This document shows positions 22,846 through 30,495 of a stretch of DNA of 38,545 nucleotides, piece by piece (position 1 is the first letter of the stretch; each line of letters starts with the position of its first letter). The position numbers and the translations under genes were made by a program. The notes beneath the pieces were generated by a model. That model did not search any database. It was not told the DNA's origin and saw only the letters and a program-made list of their open reading frames with translations. This DNA is from Halapricum hydrolyticum. GTDB lineage: Archaea > Halobacteriota > Halobacteria > Halobacteriales > Haloarculaceae. The stretch spans positions 1 through 38,545 of the forward strand of contig JAOPKD010000025.1 in NCBI GenBank assembly GCA_025517565.1, in the 5' to 3' direction.

Positions 22846-25019
22846 AAGAACTCGAACGCGACCTCGGACTTCCGTCGGTACTCGCGATCAGCATCGGTGC
22901 GATGATCGGCAGCGGTATCTTCATTCTGCCGGCACTCGCGTTGAAGATCGCCGGGCCTGCGGTAATCGTCGCGTATCTCCTCGCGGGCCTGCTCGTGGTT
23001 CCCGCTGCCCTCTCGAAGTCCGAGATGGCGACCGCGATGCCGGAGGCCGGCGGGACCTACATCTACATCGAGCGCGGGATGGGGCCGCTGCTCGGGACGA
23101 TCGCCGGCGTCGGGACGTGGTTCTCGCTGTCATTCAAGGGTGCGCTGGCGCTGGTCGGCGGCGTCCCGTACCTGCTGCTCATCTTCGACCTCCCGCTGAA
23201 ACCGGTCGCGCTCGGGCTGGCGACGGTGCTCATCCTGGTGAACCTCCTCGGCGCGAAACAGACCGGCCGGCTCCAGGTCGCGATCGTCGTCGTCATGCTG
23301 GCGGCGCTGGGCTGGTTCGCCGCCGGGAGCGCCCCCAGCGTCCAGTCGGCCAACTACGCGAACTTCTTCGCCGACGGCGTCGGCGGCTTGCTGGCCGCGA
23401 CGGGGCTGGTGTTCGTCTCCTACGCCGGCGTCACGAAGGTCGCCAGCGTCGCCGAAGAGGTCGAAGACCCTGACCGGAACATCCCGATCGGAATCCTCGG
23501 CTCACTCGCGTTCACGACGCTTCTGTACGTGGCCGTCGTCGCCGTGATGGTCGGGATCACCGATCCCGGAAGCGTCGCCGGCTCGCTGACGCCGGTCGCC
23601 GTCGCCGCCGAAGCCACGCTCGGCCAGGCCGGAGTCGTGGTCGTCATCGTCGCGGCCGTCCTCGCGCTGGTTTCGACGGCTAACGCCGGCGTGCTGTCCT
23701 CCTCGCGGTATCCCTTCGCGATGAGTCGCGACAAGCTGGCACCGCCGTCGCTGTCGACCGTCAGCGATCGGTTCGGGACGCCGGCCACGTCGATTACGCT
23801 CACGGGAGCGGTCATGCTGGTCCTGATCGCGTTCGTCCCGATCCTCGAGATCGCGAAGCTCGCCAGCGCCTTCCAGATCATGGTGTTCGGGCTGATCAAC
23901 GTCGCCGTGGTCGCGTTCCGCGAGGGCAGCGCCGAGTACGAGCCCGCGTTCACCTCGCCGCTGTACCCCTGGATGCAGATCTTCGGCGTCGTCACGGGCG
24001 TGCTCCTGTTGACCCAGATGGGGACGATCGCACTCGCCGGGGCGGCCCTCATCACGCTCGGAAGCATCGTCTGGTACGTCGTCTACGTTCGACCCCGCGT
24101 CCGCCGGGAGGGCGTCGCGCGCGACGCGATCCGGCGGCGCGTCGGCCGGGACGCGATCGCGGACATCGAATCCGACTCCGTCGAGGGGTCACACGACGTG
24201 CTCGTCGCGCTGACGAAAGACCTCGGGGCCGACCGCGAGCGTTCGCTGCTCTCGATGGCTGCCGACGTCGCTCGTCCGAACGACGGCCGCGTGATCGCCA
24301 TCCGATTCGAGGAAATCCCCGACCAGGCACCGCTCACCGACGACGTGACCGCCCAGTCGTCGGCCGATCGCTCTTTCGAGCGTCGGATCGACGAGTTCGC
24401 CGCGACGTCCGGGATTACGATCGACGCCGAAGAGATCGTCAGCCACGACACGAAACACGCGATCGTCAACGTCGCCGAGGATCACGCCGTGGACACGATC
24501 CTCACCGAACACGAACCGCTCCGGCTCCGCTCGCGGCTGTTCGGCGACCCCGTCGACTGGGTCGTCAGACACGCCCCCTGTGACGTCCTCCTGGTCGACA
24601 ATCTCGGCTACGACGACCCCGAACACGTCGTGCTATCGGGGGATGGAACGCCCTACGGATCCAGGTCCGTCACGCTCGCGGAGACGCTCGCGACCGCGAA
24701 CGACGGCACGCTCTCGCTGTGGTACCCGGCCGATCGCGACAGGACTGACCGCCACGAGGAGACGATCGCCGACCTCGAACGAGAGATGTCGGAGATGCTC
24801 TCGGTTCCCGTCCGGTCCAGGGCCGTCCGCCCCGACGGCGGTCGGGACTCGTCGCCAGACCTGGTCGTCCATGAGGGGGCCGATCACCGACTCCGCCACG
24901 TACTGCTCGACGATAGCCCGCCGTCACCACCCACCAGTGCGACGACCGTCACCGTCTACCCGAAGGCCACCCGGCGGCCGCCGCTCGGACGCCGGCTCCT
25001 CGAACGGTTCGTGTTCTGA
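22842..25019 (+). CDS. APC-family amino acid permease with C-terminal UspA domains
   Basis: A 725-residue transporter. Residues ~1-410 carry about twelve membrane helices of the APC superfamily; the first helix has the conserved substrate and ion site sequence SIGAMIGSGIFILPA. Residues ~440-590 form a universal-stress-protein domain (HDVLVALTKDLG ... RHAPCDVLLVDNLG), and ~600-715 a second, more diverged one. Fusion of APC permease and UspA domains is common in haloarchaea and likely provides nucleotide-dependent control from the cytosol. The divergent Lrp-type regulator gene suggests amino acid-responsive expression. The substrate cannot be told. Confidence 0.9.
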   Translation: MKELERDLGLPSVLAISIGAMIGSGIFILPALALKIAGPAVIVAYLLAGLLVVPAALSKSEMATAMPEAGGTYIYIERGMGPLLGTIAGVGTWFSLSFKGALALVGGVPYLLLIFDLPLKPVALGLATVLILVNLLGAKQTGRLQVAIVVVMLAALGWFAAGSAPSVQSANYANFFADGVGGLLAATGLVFVSYAGVTKVASVAEEVEDPDRNIPIGILGSLAFTTLLYVAVVAVMVGITDPGSVAGSLTPVAVAAEATLGQAGVVVVIVAAVLALVSTANAGVLSSSRYPFAMSRDKLAPPSLSTVSDRFGTPATSITLTGAVMLVLIAFVPILEIAKLASAFQIMVFGLINVAVVAFREGSAEYEPAFTSPLYPWMQIFGVVTGVLLLTQMGTIALAGAALITLGSIVWYVVYVRPRVRREGVARDAIRRRVGRDAIADIESDSVEGSHDVLVALTKDLGADRERSLLSMAADVARPNDGRVIAIRFEEIPDQAPLTDDVTAQSSADRSFERRIDEFAATSGITIDAEEIVSHDTKHAIVNVAEDHAVDTILTEHEPLRLRSRLFGDPVDWVVRHAPCDVLLVDNLGYDDPEHVVLSGDGTPYGSRSVTLAETLATANDGTLSLWYPADRDRTDRHEETIADLEREMSEMLSVPVRSRAVRPDGGRDSSPDLVVHEGADHRLRHVLLDDSPPSPPTSATTVTVYPKATRRPPLGRRLLERFVF

Positions 25020-25048
25020 CTGCCCGGACGATCACGATTCTGCTGCCG

Positions 25049-25174
25049 TCAGTATCGCGCCGGCGAGAACACTTTCCGGTAGTAGCTCTTGACCCGAGCG
25101 AGCAGCGAAGGGTCCTCGTCGTCCTCTCCGTCGCGCTCGTCGAGTGATACCGCTTCGTCTCGATCGACGACCAT
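25049..25174 (-). CDS. Small acidic-then-basic protein, 41 residues
   Basis: ATG at 25174 opens a 41-codon frame that ends at 25049. The N-terminal part is acidic (MVVDRDEAVSLDERDGEDDED) and the C-terminal part is basic and aromatic (SLLARVKSYYRKVFSPARY). The bipartite composition and haloarchaeal-style acidic codons suggest a real small protein, and it sits 51 bases downstream of the LOG-like gene on the same strand. No family is recognised. Confidence 0.45.
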   Translation of the reverse strand: MVVDRDEAVSLDERDGEDDEDPSLLARVKSYYRKVFSPARY

Positions 25175-25225
25175 ACAGAACGTGCGGGTGCCAGCGGCAA
25201 GAATCTACTGTCGGCCGGACTCGTA

Positions 25226-25672
25226 CTATCGCCCGACCTCGCTCTCGACGTACTCGATCGCTTCCCCGGGCGTCTCGACCGGTTCGAGGTCCTCGACGTC
25301 GTGGGTGTCCAGTCCCGCGACTGGCAGCCCGCGATCCAGCGAGAGGGCGATCTCCGAGAGCGTGCCGGTCGAGCCGTCGATCGCGATGGCCGCATCGCCA
25401 TTCAGGACGACCAGCGCGTTGCGGGCGTTGCCCATCCCCGTGGCGATCACGGTCTCGACGTATTCGTTGGCCGCGGCCCGGTCCTCGCCGGGGAGCACGC
25501 CGATCGTGTGGCCGCCCGTCTCGATCGCACCGCGACAGACCCCCTCCATGACCCCGCCGAGTCCGCCACAGACGACCTCGTGGCCGCGCTTGCCCAACAG
25601 TCGGCCGACGTCACGGGCGAGATCGTAGTGCTGTTCGCCGACGCTGCTGCCGCCGATGACGCTGACGCGCAT
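25226..25672 (-). CDS. LOG-like (TIGR00725-type) nucleotide-binding protein
   Basis: A 148-residue Rossmann-fold protein of the lysine-decarboxylase-like/LOG superfamily, TIGR00725 subgroup. Motifs: VSVIGGSSVGE (3-13), VVCGGLGGVMEGVCRGA (33-49), IGVLPGEDRAAANEYV (57-72) and IAIDGSTGTLSEI (97-109, the GGxGTxxE-like site). LOG enzymes cleave nucleoside 5'-monophosphates to release the base, but this short subgroup lacks demonstrated activity. The frame extends upstream, but ATG 25672 begins the fold exactly. It is followed by the small 41-residue gene and preceded by the XTP/dITP pyrophosphatase gene on the same strand. Confidence 0.85.
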   Translation of the reverse strand: MRVSVIGGSSVGEQHYDLARDVGRLLGKRGHEVVCGGLGGVMEGVCRGAIETGGHTIGVLPGEDRAAANEYVETVIATGMGNARNALVVLNGDAAIAIDGSTGTLSEIALSLDRGLPVAGLDTHDVEDLEPVETPGEAIEYVESEVGR

Positions 25673-25749
25673 GCCCGACTCTGGGCGGCCACGAGAGAAA
25701 AAACCAGCCACGGAACGGCGAGCTACGACAGACGTTCGCTCCGGTCGCG

Positions 25750-26289
25750 CTATTGGCTCTCGTACCACTCGGCGAACGTCTCGAGCGCCCGACCGCGATG
25801 GGAAACAGCGTTTTTCGCTTCGGGCTCCATCTCCGCGAAGGTCTGGCCGTCGTGTTCGAAGATCGGATCGTAGCCGAACCCACCGTCCCCGCGCGGTGGG
25901 ACGATTTCGCCGCTCACCCGTCCCTCGAAGGTTCGGACCGACTCTTCGTCGGTGCCGTCACAGTACGCGACGACCGCCCGGAACGCGGCTCCGTGGTCGT
26001 TTTCGGGTTCGACCAACCGCCACACGCGTTCGATCCCGACAGTCCCCTCGACGTATGCGGAGTACGGCCCCGGAAACCCTCCGAGTGCGTCGACGAACAG
26101 TCCGGAGTCGTCGACGAACACCGGCTCGCCGACTTCCCGGTAGGCCTCGCGCGCCCCGTGAGCGGCGATCGCCTCTAGCTCGGAGCTCTGTATCTCGGTG
26201 TAGTCGAAGTCGAACTGCGATACGTCAGCATCTAGAAGCGACTGGGCCTCCCGGACCTTTCCGGCGTTGCCCGTCACGAAGTGCAGCAT
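25750..26289 (-). CDS. rdgB: XTP/dITP pyrophosphatase (HAM1/RdgB)
   Basis: A 179-residue enzyme that hydrolyses non-canonical purine triphosphates (dITP, XTP) to the monophosphate and pyrophosphate, keeping deaminated bases out of DNA and RNA. Family motifs: FVTGNAGKVREA (4-15, substrate phosphate binding), EPVFVDDSGLFVDALGGFPGPYSAYV, GDGGFGYDPIFE (catalytic region) and KNAVSHRGRAL. ATG 26289 begins the fold directly; the longer upstream frame is not needed. The length matches archaeal members. Confidence 0.93.
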   Translation of the reverse strand: MLHFVTGNAGKVREAQSLLDADVSQFDFDYTEIQSSELEAIAAHGAREAYREVGEPVFVDDSGLFVDALGGFPGPYSAYVEGTVGIERVWRLVEPENDHGAAFRAVVAYCDGTDEESVRTFEGRVSGEIVPPRGDGGFGYDPIFEHDGQTFAEMEPEAKNAVSHRGRALETFAEWYESQ

Positions 26290-26352
26290 ACGCGGACGGA
26301 CGCGTCCCCGGAGGTTAGAAGCGTCGTTCTCCGGTCGCACTCGGCTTGCCAG

Positions 26353-26634
26353 CTATTCGGTCGGGACCGGCCCGTGTCCGATCACGTCGCGGACGGCCGA
26401 CTCGAAGGTCTGGCGTCGATCGAAGTACGTCTCGTCGATTTCATCGAGGACGTCGCCGAGTTCGCGCGGTCCGTCCGGCGTCCGGATCGTGGTATCGCCC
26501 TCGCGACGCCGGACATCGCTCTTCTCGATGCCCCACATCAGTCGTGCTGAGACCTGTGCGATCGGGACGCCCTCTACTTCCTGGCCGCCACCGAGCTCGA
26601 CTGCGGGTTCGTCCTCCTCCTCGTCGTCGCTCAT
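26353..26634 (-). CDS. DUF5789-family haloarchaeal protein
   Basis: A 93-residue acidic protein. After an acidic tail it reads VELGGGQEVEGVPIAQVSARLMWGIEKSDVRRREGDTTIRTPDGPRELGDVLDEID, matching from memory the haloarchaeal DUF5789 family. No function is known. The conserved I-R-T-P-x-G-P-R-E-L block is the most diagnostic part. ATG 26634 is chosen over a start at 26706, because the extension is of low-complexity, non-family character. It is 63 bases upstream of the pyrophosphatase gene and may be cotranscribed. Confidence 0.8.
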   Translation of the reverse strand: MSDDEEEDEPAVELGGGQEVEGVPIAQVSARLMWGIEKSDVRRREGDTTIRTPDGPRELGDVLDEIDETYFDRRQTFESAVRDVIGHGPVPTE

Positions 26635-26841
26635 ACCACTCTGTTCCGGCCCGTGGCGATTAGAGCTTTCGGAGTCGGCATGCGAACATCTCCCGTGTAC
26701 CGGCACGCTTGCGCCCGACGTTCGCTATCGTCCAGCGTTTGCACGCCGGCCGACGCTCACCAGCGTCCAGCCCTCGCTGCTGGCACGTGTCTGCCGCTCG
26801 TCTGACGGGTAGTTTTGACTGTGGTCGCCGTACAGTCCCGC

Positions 26842-27663
26842 ATGACCAGCCTCACGGAGGTCTACGAGGAGCGGAGTGGGGCCGTGAGCCTCCAGCGGCT
26901 GTATCTCGGCGTCGCGCTGTTCGCCGCCGGAGCCGCGCTCGTCGTCGGGGGGATCGTCGTCGCCACGACGGGACTGAGCGAAACGCTCGGACTCGGTACT
27001 TTCGGGTCTCGCGAGGTCGCGGGCGTCCTCGCCGGCATCGGGGTGCCCGCCGCCATGCTCGGTGGATTCGTCGTCTTACCTGCCGGCCGAACGACGCGAG
27101 CGGCGGCCGTCATCGGCGCGAGCGTGTCCGTCTTCGGGGTCGCGCTGTTCACCCACGCCTACCCCGAGCAGTGGCTCGGCGCGGCTGACCCGAATGCCGC
27201 GCTGACCCTCGCGACGACGCTCGTCTACGTCGCCGGCCTGCTGACGACCGCCTGGTGTCTGTTTCTCGCGGTCGCGACCTTCGAGACGCGCAAGCGACCC
27301 GGCGGTACTGCCCGCATGGAAGTGACCGAGGAGGGCCGGATCAGGCTGATCGAGGAGTCGACACCCCAGCAGGGACTCGGCGGAATCGGATTCTTCGGCT
27401 CGACGCCCGACGGCGAGGTCGAAACCCAGACCAACCAGCCCCAGTCCGGACAGCCAGCCAGCGACGGCGCCGGCGCCACCACGGCCGACGACGACGCCTT
27501 CCTGGATTCGGTCACCGTCCGCGGACAGCCCGATCGGTACTGTGGCAACTGCGAGCACTTCAGCTACGTCCGCACCGACAACGGGATTGTCTCCTACTGC
27601 GCACACGACGGCCGCTACATGGACGACATGGAGCCTTGCGAGCACTGGGATTCGAACGTCTGA
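26842..27663 (+). CDS. Haloarchaeal membrane protein with C-terminal zinc-binding-like domain
   Basis: A 273-residue protein (from ATG 26842). The first ~145 residues hold four hydrophobic helices (about 18-43, 57-77, 83-103 and 120-145). A polar Gln/Ser/Thr-rich linker leads to a C-terminal domain YCGNCEHFSYVRTDNGIVSYCAHDGRYMDDMEPCEHWDSN with C-x2-C-x2-H, C-x2-H and C-x2-H groups that look like metal ligands. From memory it resembles the haloarchaeal family DUF7139; that name is uncertain. A TATA-like TAGTTTTG about 27 bases upstream supports this start over ATG 26815. Function unknown. Confidence 0.8.
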   Translation: MTSLTEVYEERSGAVSLQRLYLGVALFAAGAALVVGGIVVATTGLSETLGLGTFGSREVAGVLAGIGVPAAMLGGFVVLPAGRTTRAAAVIGASVSVFGVALFTHAYPEQWLGAADPNAALTLATTLVYVAGLLTTAWCLFLAVATFETRKRPGGTARMEVTEEGRIRLIEESTPQQGLGGIGFFGSTPDGEVETQTNQPQSGQPASDGAGATTADDDAFLDSVTVRGQPDRYCGNCEHFSYVRTDNGIVSYCAHDGRYMDDMEPCEHWDSNV

Positions 27664-27697
27664 TCCCTCGATACTGCCGTGATGGCCTGTTCTTGGC

Positions 27698-27711
27698 TGC
27701 ACAATTGTGCA
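27698..27711. promoter_or_regulatory. Perfect 14-bp palindrome TGCACAATTGTGCA
   Basis: A perfect 14-base self-complementary sequence in the 145-base gap between the zinc-finger membrane protein and the SHOCT gene, about 98 bases before the latter's start. Perfect AT-centred palindromes of this size are typical of dimeric wHTH operators. No regulator is assigned. Confidence 0.4.
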
Positions 27712-27808
27712 CAAATCGGACATCACTCGTTTGTCGGAACAGTGCAGTAACACGGTTTATCGTGGCTATATCACAGGTATTTTGTCACTGTGGCTGTTAT
27801 AGTAGTGT

Positions 27809-28312
27809 GTGAATGAAGCAATACAAAAACTCTCGACGGGTCGTCTCTGGCCTCTCGCACTTCTCGCGCTCGTCGGCGGTCTCGCCGCCGTTACAGCGAC
27901 CAGTTCCGTCTTCTGGGTGTTCGTCGCGGGCCTCGTCGGTGTCGGTGTGCTTTGGCTGCTGTCCGGCCGTTCCGCTCCATTGACTACCGACCACGACACA
28001 GCAAGTGACGCCGAGGACGCGGTGGAGACGCTCAAACAGCAGTATGCGACCGGCGAAATCGACGAGATGGAGTTCGAACGCCGTCTGGAGCGGCTCCTCG
28101 AGACCGGGGACGATCTCGACGGGGGCTCGTACCCGGGAGAAACTCGGTCTGCACGCGCGGCCCAGACCGACGGAGCGACCACGAGACAGCGCGGCGAGAG
28201 CGACGATCGGGAACAGGAGCCGGGCGCAGGTTCACGCTCGCCACGACAGCGGTCACCGGATCGCCCCCGGTGCGGTCGGCGCGGCAAACGCCCACGCGGC
28301 CGTCACCGGTGA
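27809..28312 (+). CDS. Membrane protein with SHOCT domain
   Basis: A 167-residue frame starting at GTG 27809. Two membrane helices lie in about residues 12-50, followed by a SHOCT domain (AVETLKQQYATGEIDEMEFERRLERLLETG, about residues 70-100), a short C-terminal oligomerisation motif seen in many haloarchaeal membrane proteins. The last ~60 residues are Arg-rich (SPRQRSPDRPRCGRRGKRPRGRHR) and unlike the acidic haloarchaeal norm. Haloarchaeal SHOCT proteins often end soon after this domain, so the tail may be a read-through after a frameshift. The start codon is uncertain. Confidence 0.7.
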   Translation: MNEAIQKLSTGRLWPLALLALVGGLAAVTATSSVFWVFVAGLVGVGVLWLLSGRSAPLTTDHDTASDAEDAVETLKQQYATGEIDEMEFERRLERLLETGDDLDGGSYPGETRSARAAQTDGATTRQRGESDDREQEPGAGSRSPRQRSPDRPRCGRRGKRPRGRHR

Positions 28313-28338
28313 TCCCGTCGCGACGTTCGAAACACGGT

Positions 28339-28358
28339 GCTTAAGTGACTCAGTCACT
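28339..28358 (+). promoter_or_regulatory. TFS promoter with 7-bp-arm palindrome
   Basis: AGTGACT-c-AGTCACT (28344-28358) is a palindrome with perfect 7-base arms. It overlaps the TATA-like GCTTAAGT (28339-28346), which is about 25-30 bases ahead of the TFS ATG at 28371 and fits a leaderless start. Binding there would compete with TBP. The promoter is likely, the operator inferred. Confidence 0.5.
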
Positions 28359-28370
28359 AGACACGACGAT

Positions 28371-28694
28371 ATGGAATTTTGCGACGAATGCGGATCGATG
28401 ATGAAAACGGAGGGTGACGTGTGGGTCTGTTCGAGTTGCGGTGCGGAGAAGCCACGCAGCGAGGCTGCCGAGCGCCAGGCGGTCACGACCCAGGGTCAGC
28501 AGAAGAGCGAGGTCGTCGACACCTCCGAAGTCAGTTCCGAGGACATGGGACCGACGACGGAGGCCCAGTGTCCGGAGTGTGACAACGACCGCGCGTTCTG
28601 GGAGATGAAGCAGATCCGGTCGGCCGACGAGTCCGAGACCCGGTTTTTCACCTGCACCGAGTGTGGCCACAAGTGGCGCGAAGACGATCACTGA
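28371..28694 (+). CDS. tfs: Transcription elongation factor TFS
   Basis: A 107-residue two-zinc-ribbon protein, the archaeal homologue of TFIIS that rescues backtracked RNA polymerase by stimulating transcript cleavage. N-terminal ribbon: C4, C7, C20 and C23 (MEFCDECGSM...VWVCSSCGAEK). C-terminal ribbon: C67, C70, C95 and C98 (QCPECDND...FFTCTECGHKW), with the acidic tip D86-E87 in SADESET that reaches the polymerase active site. The size is canonical. The next gene starts one base after its stop, so the two share a transcript. Confidence 0.94.
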   Translation: MEFCDECGSMMKTEGDVWVCSSCGAEKPRSEAAERQAVTTQGQQKSEVVDTSEVSSEDMGPTTEAQCPECDNDRAFWEMKQIRSADESETRFFTCTECGHKWREDDH

Positions 28695-28695
28695 C

Positions 28696-29295
28696 GTGAC
28701 GGTCCCAGAGCCCGCCCTCCCAGTCGAGCGCCTCCGCGAGAAGGGGTGGGTCCGGATCGAGTCAGATCAGCGCGTGCTGGCTCGCCTGCCGGTCGTCACG
28801 GTTCACGGCCACACGGTCGCCTACGGCGACGACCGGCTGCGCGACCGCGTCATCGACGCGATCGGCTGTGATCGGTCCTGGCGCTTCTTCTTTGCGACGC
28901 GACTCGCGCTCTCCCCGTCGCCGCCGGGGTCGATCCCGTCGATGGTCGTCCGGATCGTCCGCTCGCGGGTTCGGGACGGGTTCGCCGACCGACTGCGCGA
29001 ACGTGGATTCACCGACGTCTCACAGAGCCGCCGTGAGGAGTTGCGGGTCCGCTCGGGCGAGCGTGCGAGTTTGACCGGCTATCGTGCGCGTGACTTGCTT
29101 ACCTGTGCGGACGAACCGACAGACCTGCCGGTCGAGGGGTGGGTCGGTGTCTGGAATCACGACGGCACATTCTACGTCGCCGGCGGTGCGTTTCCCGCCG
29201 TCGACCTCGGTGACGTGCTGGACGTGGACCTGGAAACCGATCCTGGTACCTTCCGGACCGAGTTGTTCGAGTTGATCCGGACGGTCGGTGAGTGA
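28696..29295 (+). CDS. Unknown haloarchaeal protein cotranscribed with tfs
   Basis: A 199-residue protein starting at GTG 28696, one base after the tfs stop, so translational coupling is likely. It is rich in Arg and Asp, without a membrane segment or recognised motif; visible blocks are WVRIESDQRVLARLPVVTVHGHTVAYGDDRLRDRV and GVWNHDGTFYVAGGAFPAVDLGDVLDVDL. Neither an enzymatic site nor a DNA-binding fold is evident. Its coupling to an RNA polymerase factor hints at a role in transcription or growth control, no more. Confidence 0.65.
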   Translation: MTVPEPALPVERLREKGWVRIESDQRVLARLPVVTVHGHTVAYGDDRLRDRVIDAIGCDRSWRFFFATRLALSPSPPGSIPSMVVRIVRSRVRDGFADRLRERGFTDVSQSRREELRVRSGERASLTGYRARDLLTCADEPTDLPVEGWVGVWNHDGTFYVAGGAFPAVDLGDVLDVDLETDPGTFRTELFELIRTVGE

Positions 29296-29305
29296 ACCGG
29301 CGGTA

Positions 29306-30034
29306 TCACGGACGTCGTGCGATCGTCAGATAGCCCGTGTGTCCGACGCCGGCCGTCGAGGGTCGCGAGCCCCGATCGTCGAAGTCCATCTCGCGCTGGA
29401 TCGTCTCCAGAGTCTCGATCTCCGTCAGTCCGACCTCTCGGGCGGCCGCGACGACCTCCCGGCTCGATTCGACGAACGGCGAGTAGACGGCCACGAACCC
29501 GCCACGGACCAGCAGCGTCGGCGCGCGCTCGACGACGCTCGCGGCGTCCTCGGTATCGAGCGTGAGCACGTCGAAGGCCTCGCCGGCGAGCTCCTCGAGG
29601 TGGTCGGTCAGATCGCCCGTCCGCACCTCGACGCGATCATCGACGCCGGCCATCGTCATGTTCTCGCGTGCGACTGCGGCGAACTCGGGATCGCGCTCGA
29701 AGGTCATTACCTCCGCGCCGGCCCGCCCGAGATAGGCCGCGAGGACGCCGGTTCCGGTCCCGGCGTCGAGCACGCGGTCGCCGGAGCCGACGCCGGTCAG
29801 CCCCATCACGAGCCCGACGTCGCGGGGCATCATCGGCGCGCCGGTGCGCTCGAAGTGCGCGAACAGGTCGGGGCCGCGCAGCACCTGCACGCGGAACGTC
29901 TCGCCCAGATGTGACTCGACGACGTCGCCGGGCTCGGGATTGTCAGGCACCTCGATGATCCCCAGGTCGGTCTCCAGTCGCTCACCCGGGTCAACGAGGT
30001 ATTCCCGGTCCTCTCTGACGAGCAGGACGGTCAC
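29306..30034 (-). CDS. trmI: tRNA (adenine-N1-)methyltransferase TrmI
   Basis: A 242-residue enzyme that makes m1A at position 57/58 of the tRNA T loop. An N-terminal beta domain (VREDREYLVDPGERLETDLGIIEVPDNPEPGDVVESHLGETFRV) leads into the Rossmann fold: GVGSGDRVLDAGTGTGVLAAYLGRAGAEVMTFERDPEFAAVARENM, RTGDLTDH and LDTEDAASVVERAP. Conserved TrmI residues such as MMPRDVGLVM (contacting adenine) are present. The GTG start overlaps the last base of the NAC stop (TAGTG), so the two genes are translationally coupled. Confidence 0.92.
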   Translation of the reverse strand: MTVLLVREDREYLVDPGERLETDLGIIEVPDNPEPGDVVESHLGETFRVQVLRGPDLFAHFERTGAPMMPRDVGLVMGLTGVGSGDRVLDAGTGTGVLAAYLGRAGAEVMTFERDPEFAAVARENMTMAGVDDRVEVRTGDLTDHLEELAGEAFDVLTLDTEDAASVVERAPTLLVRGGFVAVYSPFVESSREVVAAAREVGLTEIETLETIQREMDFDDRGSRPSTAGVGHTGYLTIARRP

Positions 30035-30426
30035 TATTCTAGATCGGCGACTGCCGCCGCGAGGTCACCGTCGTTCGCTTCGAGCGCCTCGCGCGCCTCG
30101 TCCTCGCTGACGCCGCCGCGCTGGGCGACGATCTCGACGTCCTGGGCGTCGAAGTTGTCGCCGCCCGTGCTGTCCTCGTCTTCGGCAGCGCTCTCGGCAC
30201 CACTCTCGTCGCCGCGTCCTCGCGTCTCGGGCTCGCCGACGACCTGGTAGGTCTTCTGTCCCTGGGCCTCCATCAGCTGGACCTCGGCGTCGGTGAACAC
30301 CAGCTCCTCGTCGCTGGTGCGGATAATCACCTCTTCGGCATCGATGTCCTCCATGTCGATGCCCATCTGTTCCATCATTTGCTTCATCTTGCGCGGGTTC
30401 AGACCGCCTCCGCCGCCTCCAAACAT
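30034..30426 (-). CDS. nac: Nascent polypeptide-associated complex protein (archaeal NAC)
   Basis: A 130-residue protein that binds nascent chains at the ribosome exit. It starts [44 protein letters not shown]: the archaeal NAC opening and the NAC beta-barrel (about residues 5-75). A negatively charged linker leads to a C-terminal UBA domain ([38 protein letters not shown], ~90-130). ATG 30426 is preferred over the upstream frame, as it begins the family sequence. It overlaps trmI by one base. Confidence 0.93.
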   Translation of the reverse strand: MFGGGGGGLNPRKMKQMMEQMGIDMEDIDAEEVIIRTSDEELVFTDAEVQLMEAQGQKTYQVVGEPETRGRGDESGAESAAEDEDSTGGDNFDAQDVEIVAQRGGVSEDEAREALEANDGDLAAAVADLE

Positions 30427-30495
30427 ACCCCGAGATGTGCGTTCCGTGCTCAAAAGTACTGTCATCGCCGATCCGATCGAAGGCTATGGTCGCCG

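Noticed and set aside
27648..27661. GGGATTCGAAC resembling a tRNA T-loop
   Set aside because: It is the end of the zinc-finger membrane protein gene (WDSNV), and no acceptor or anticodon stem can be formed around it.
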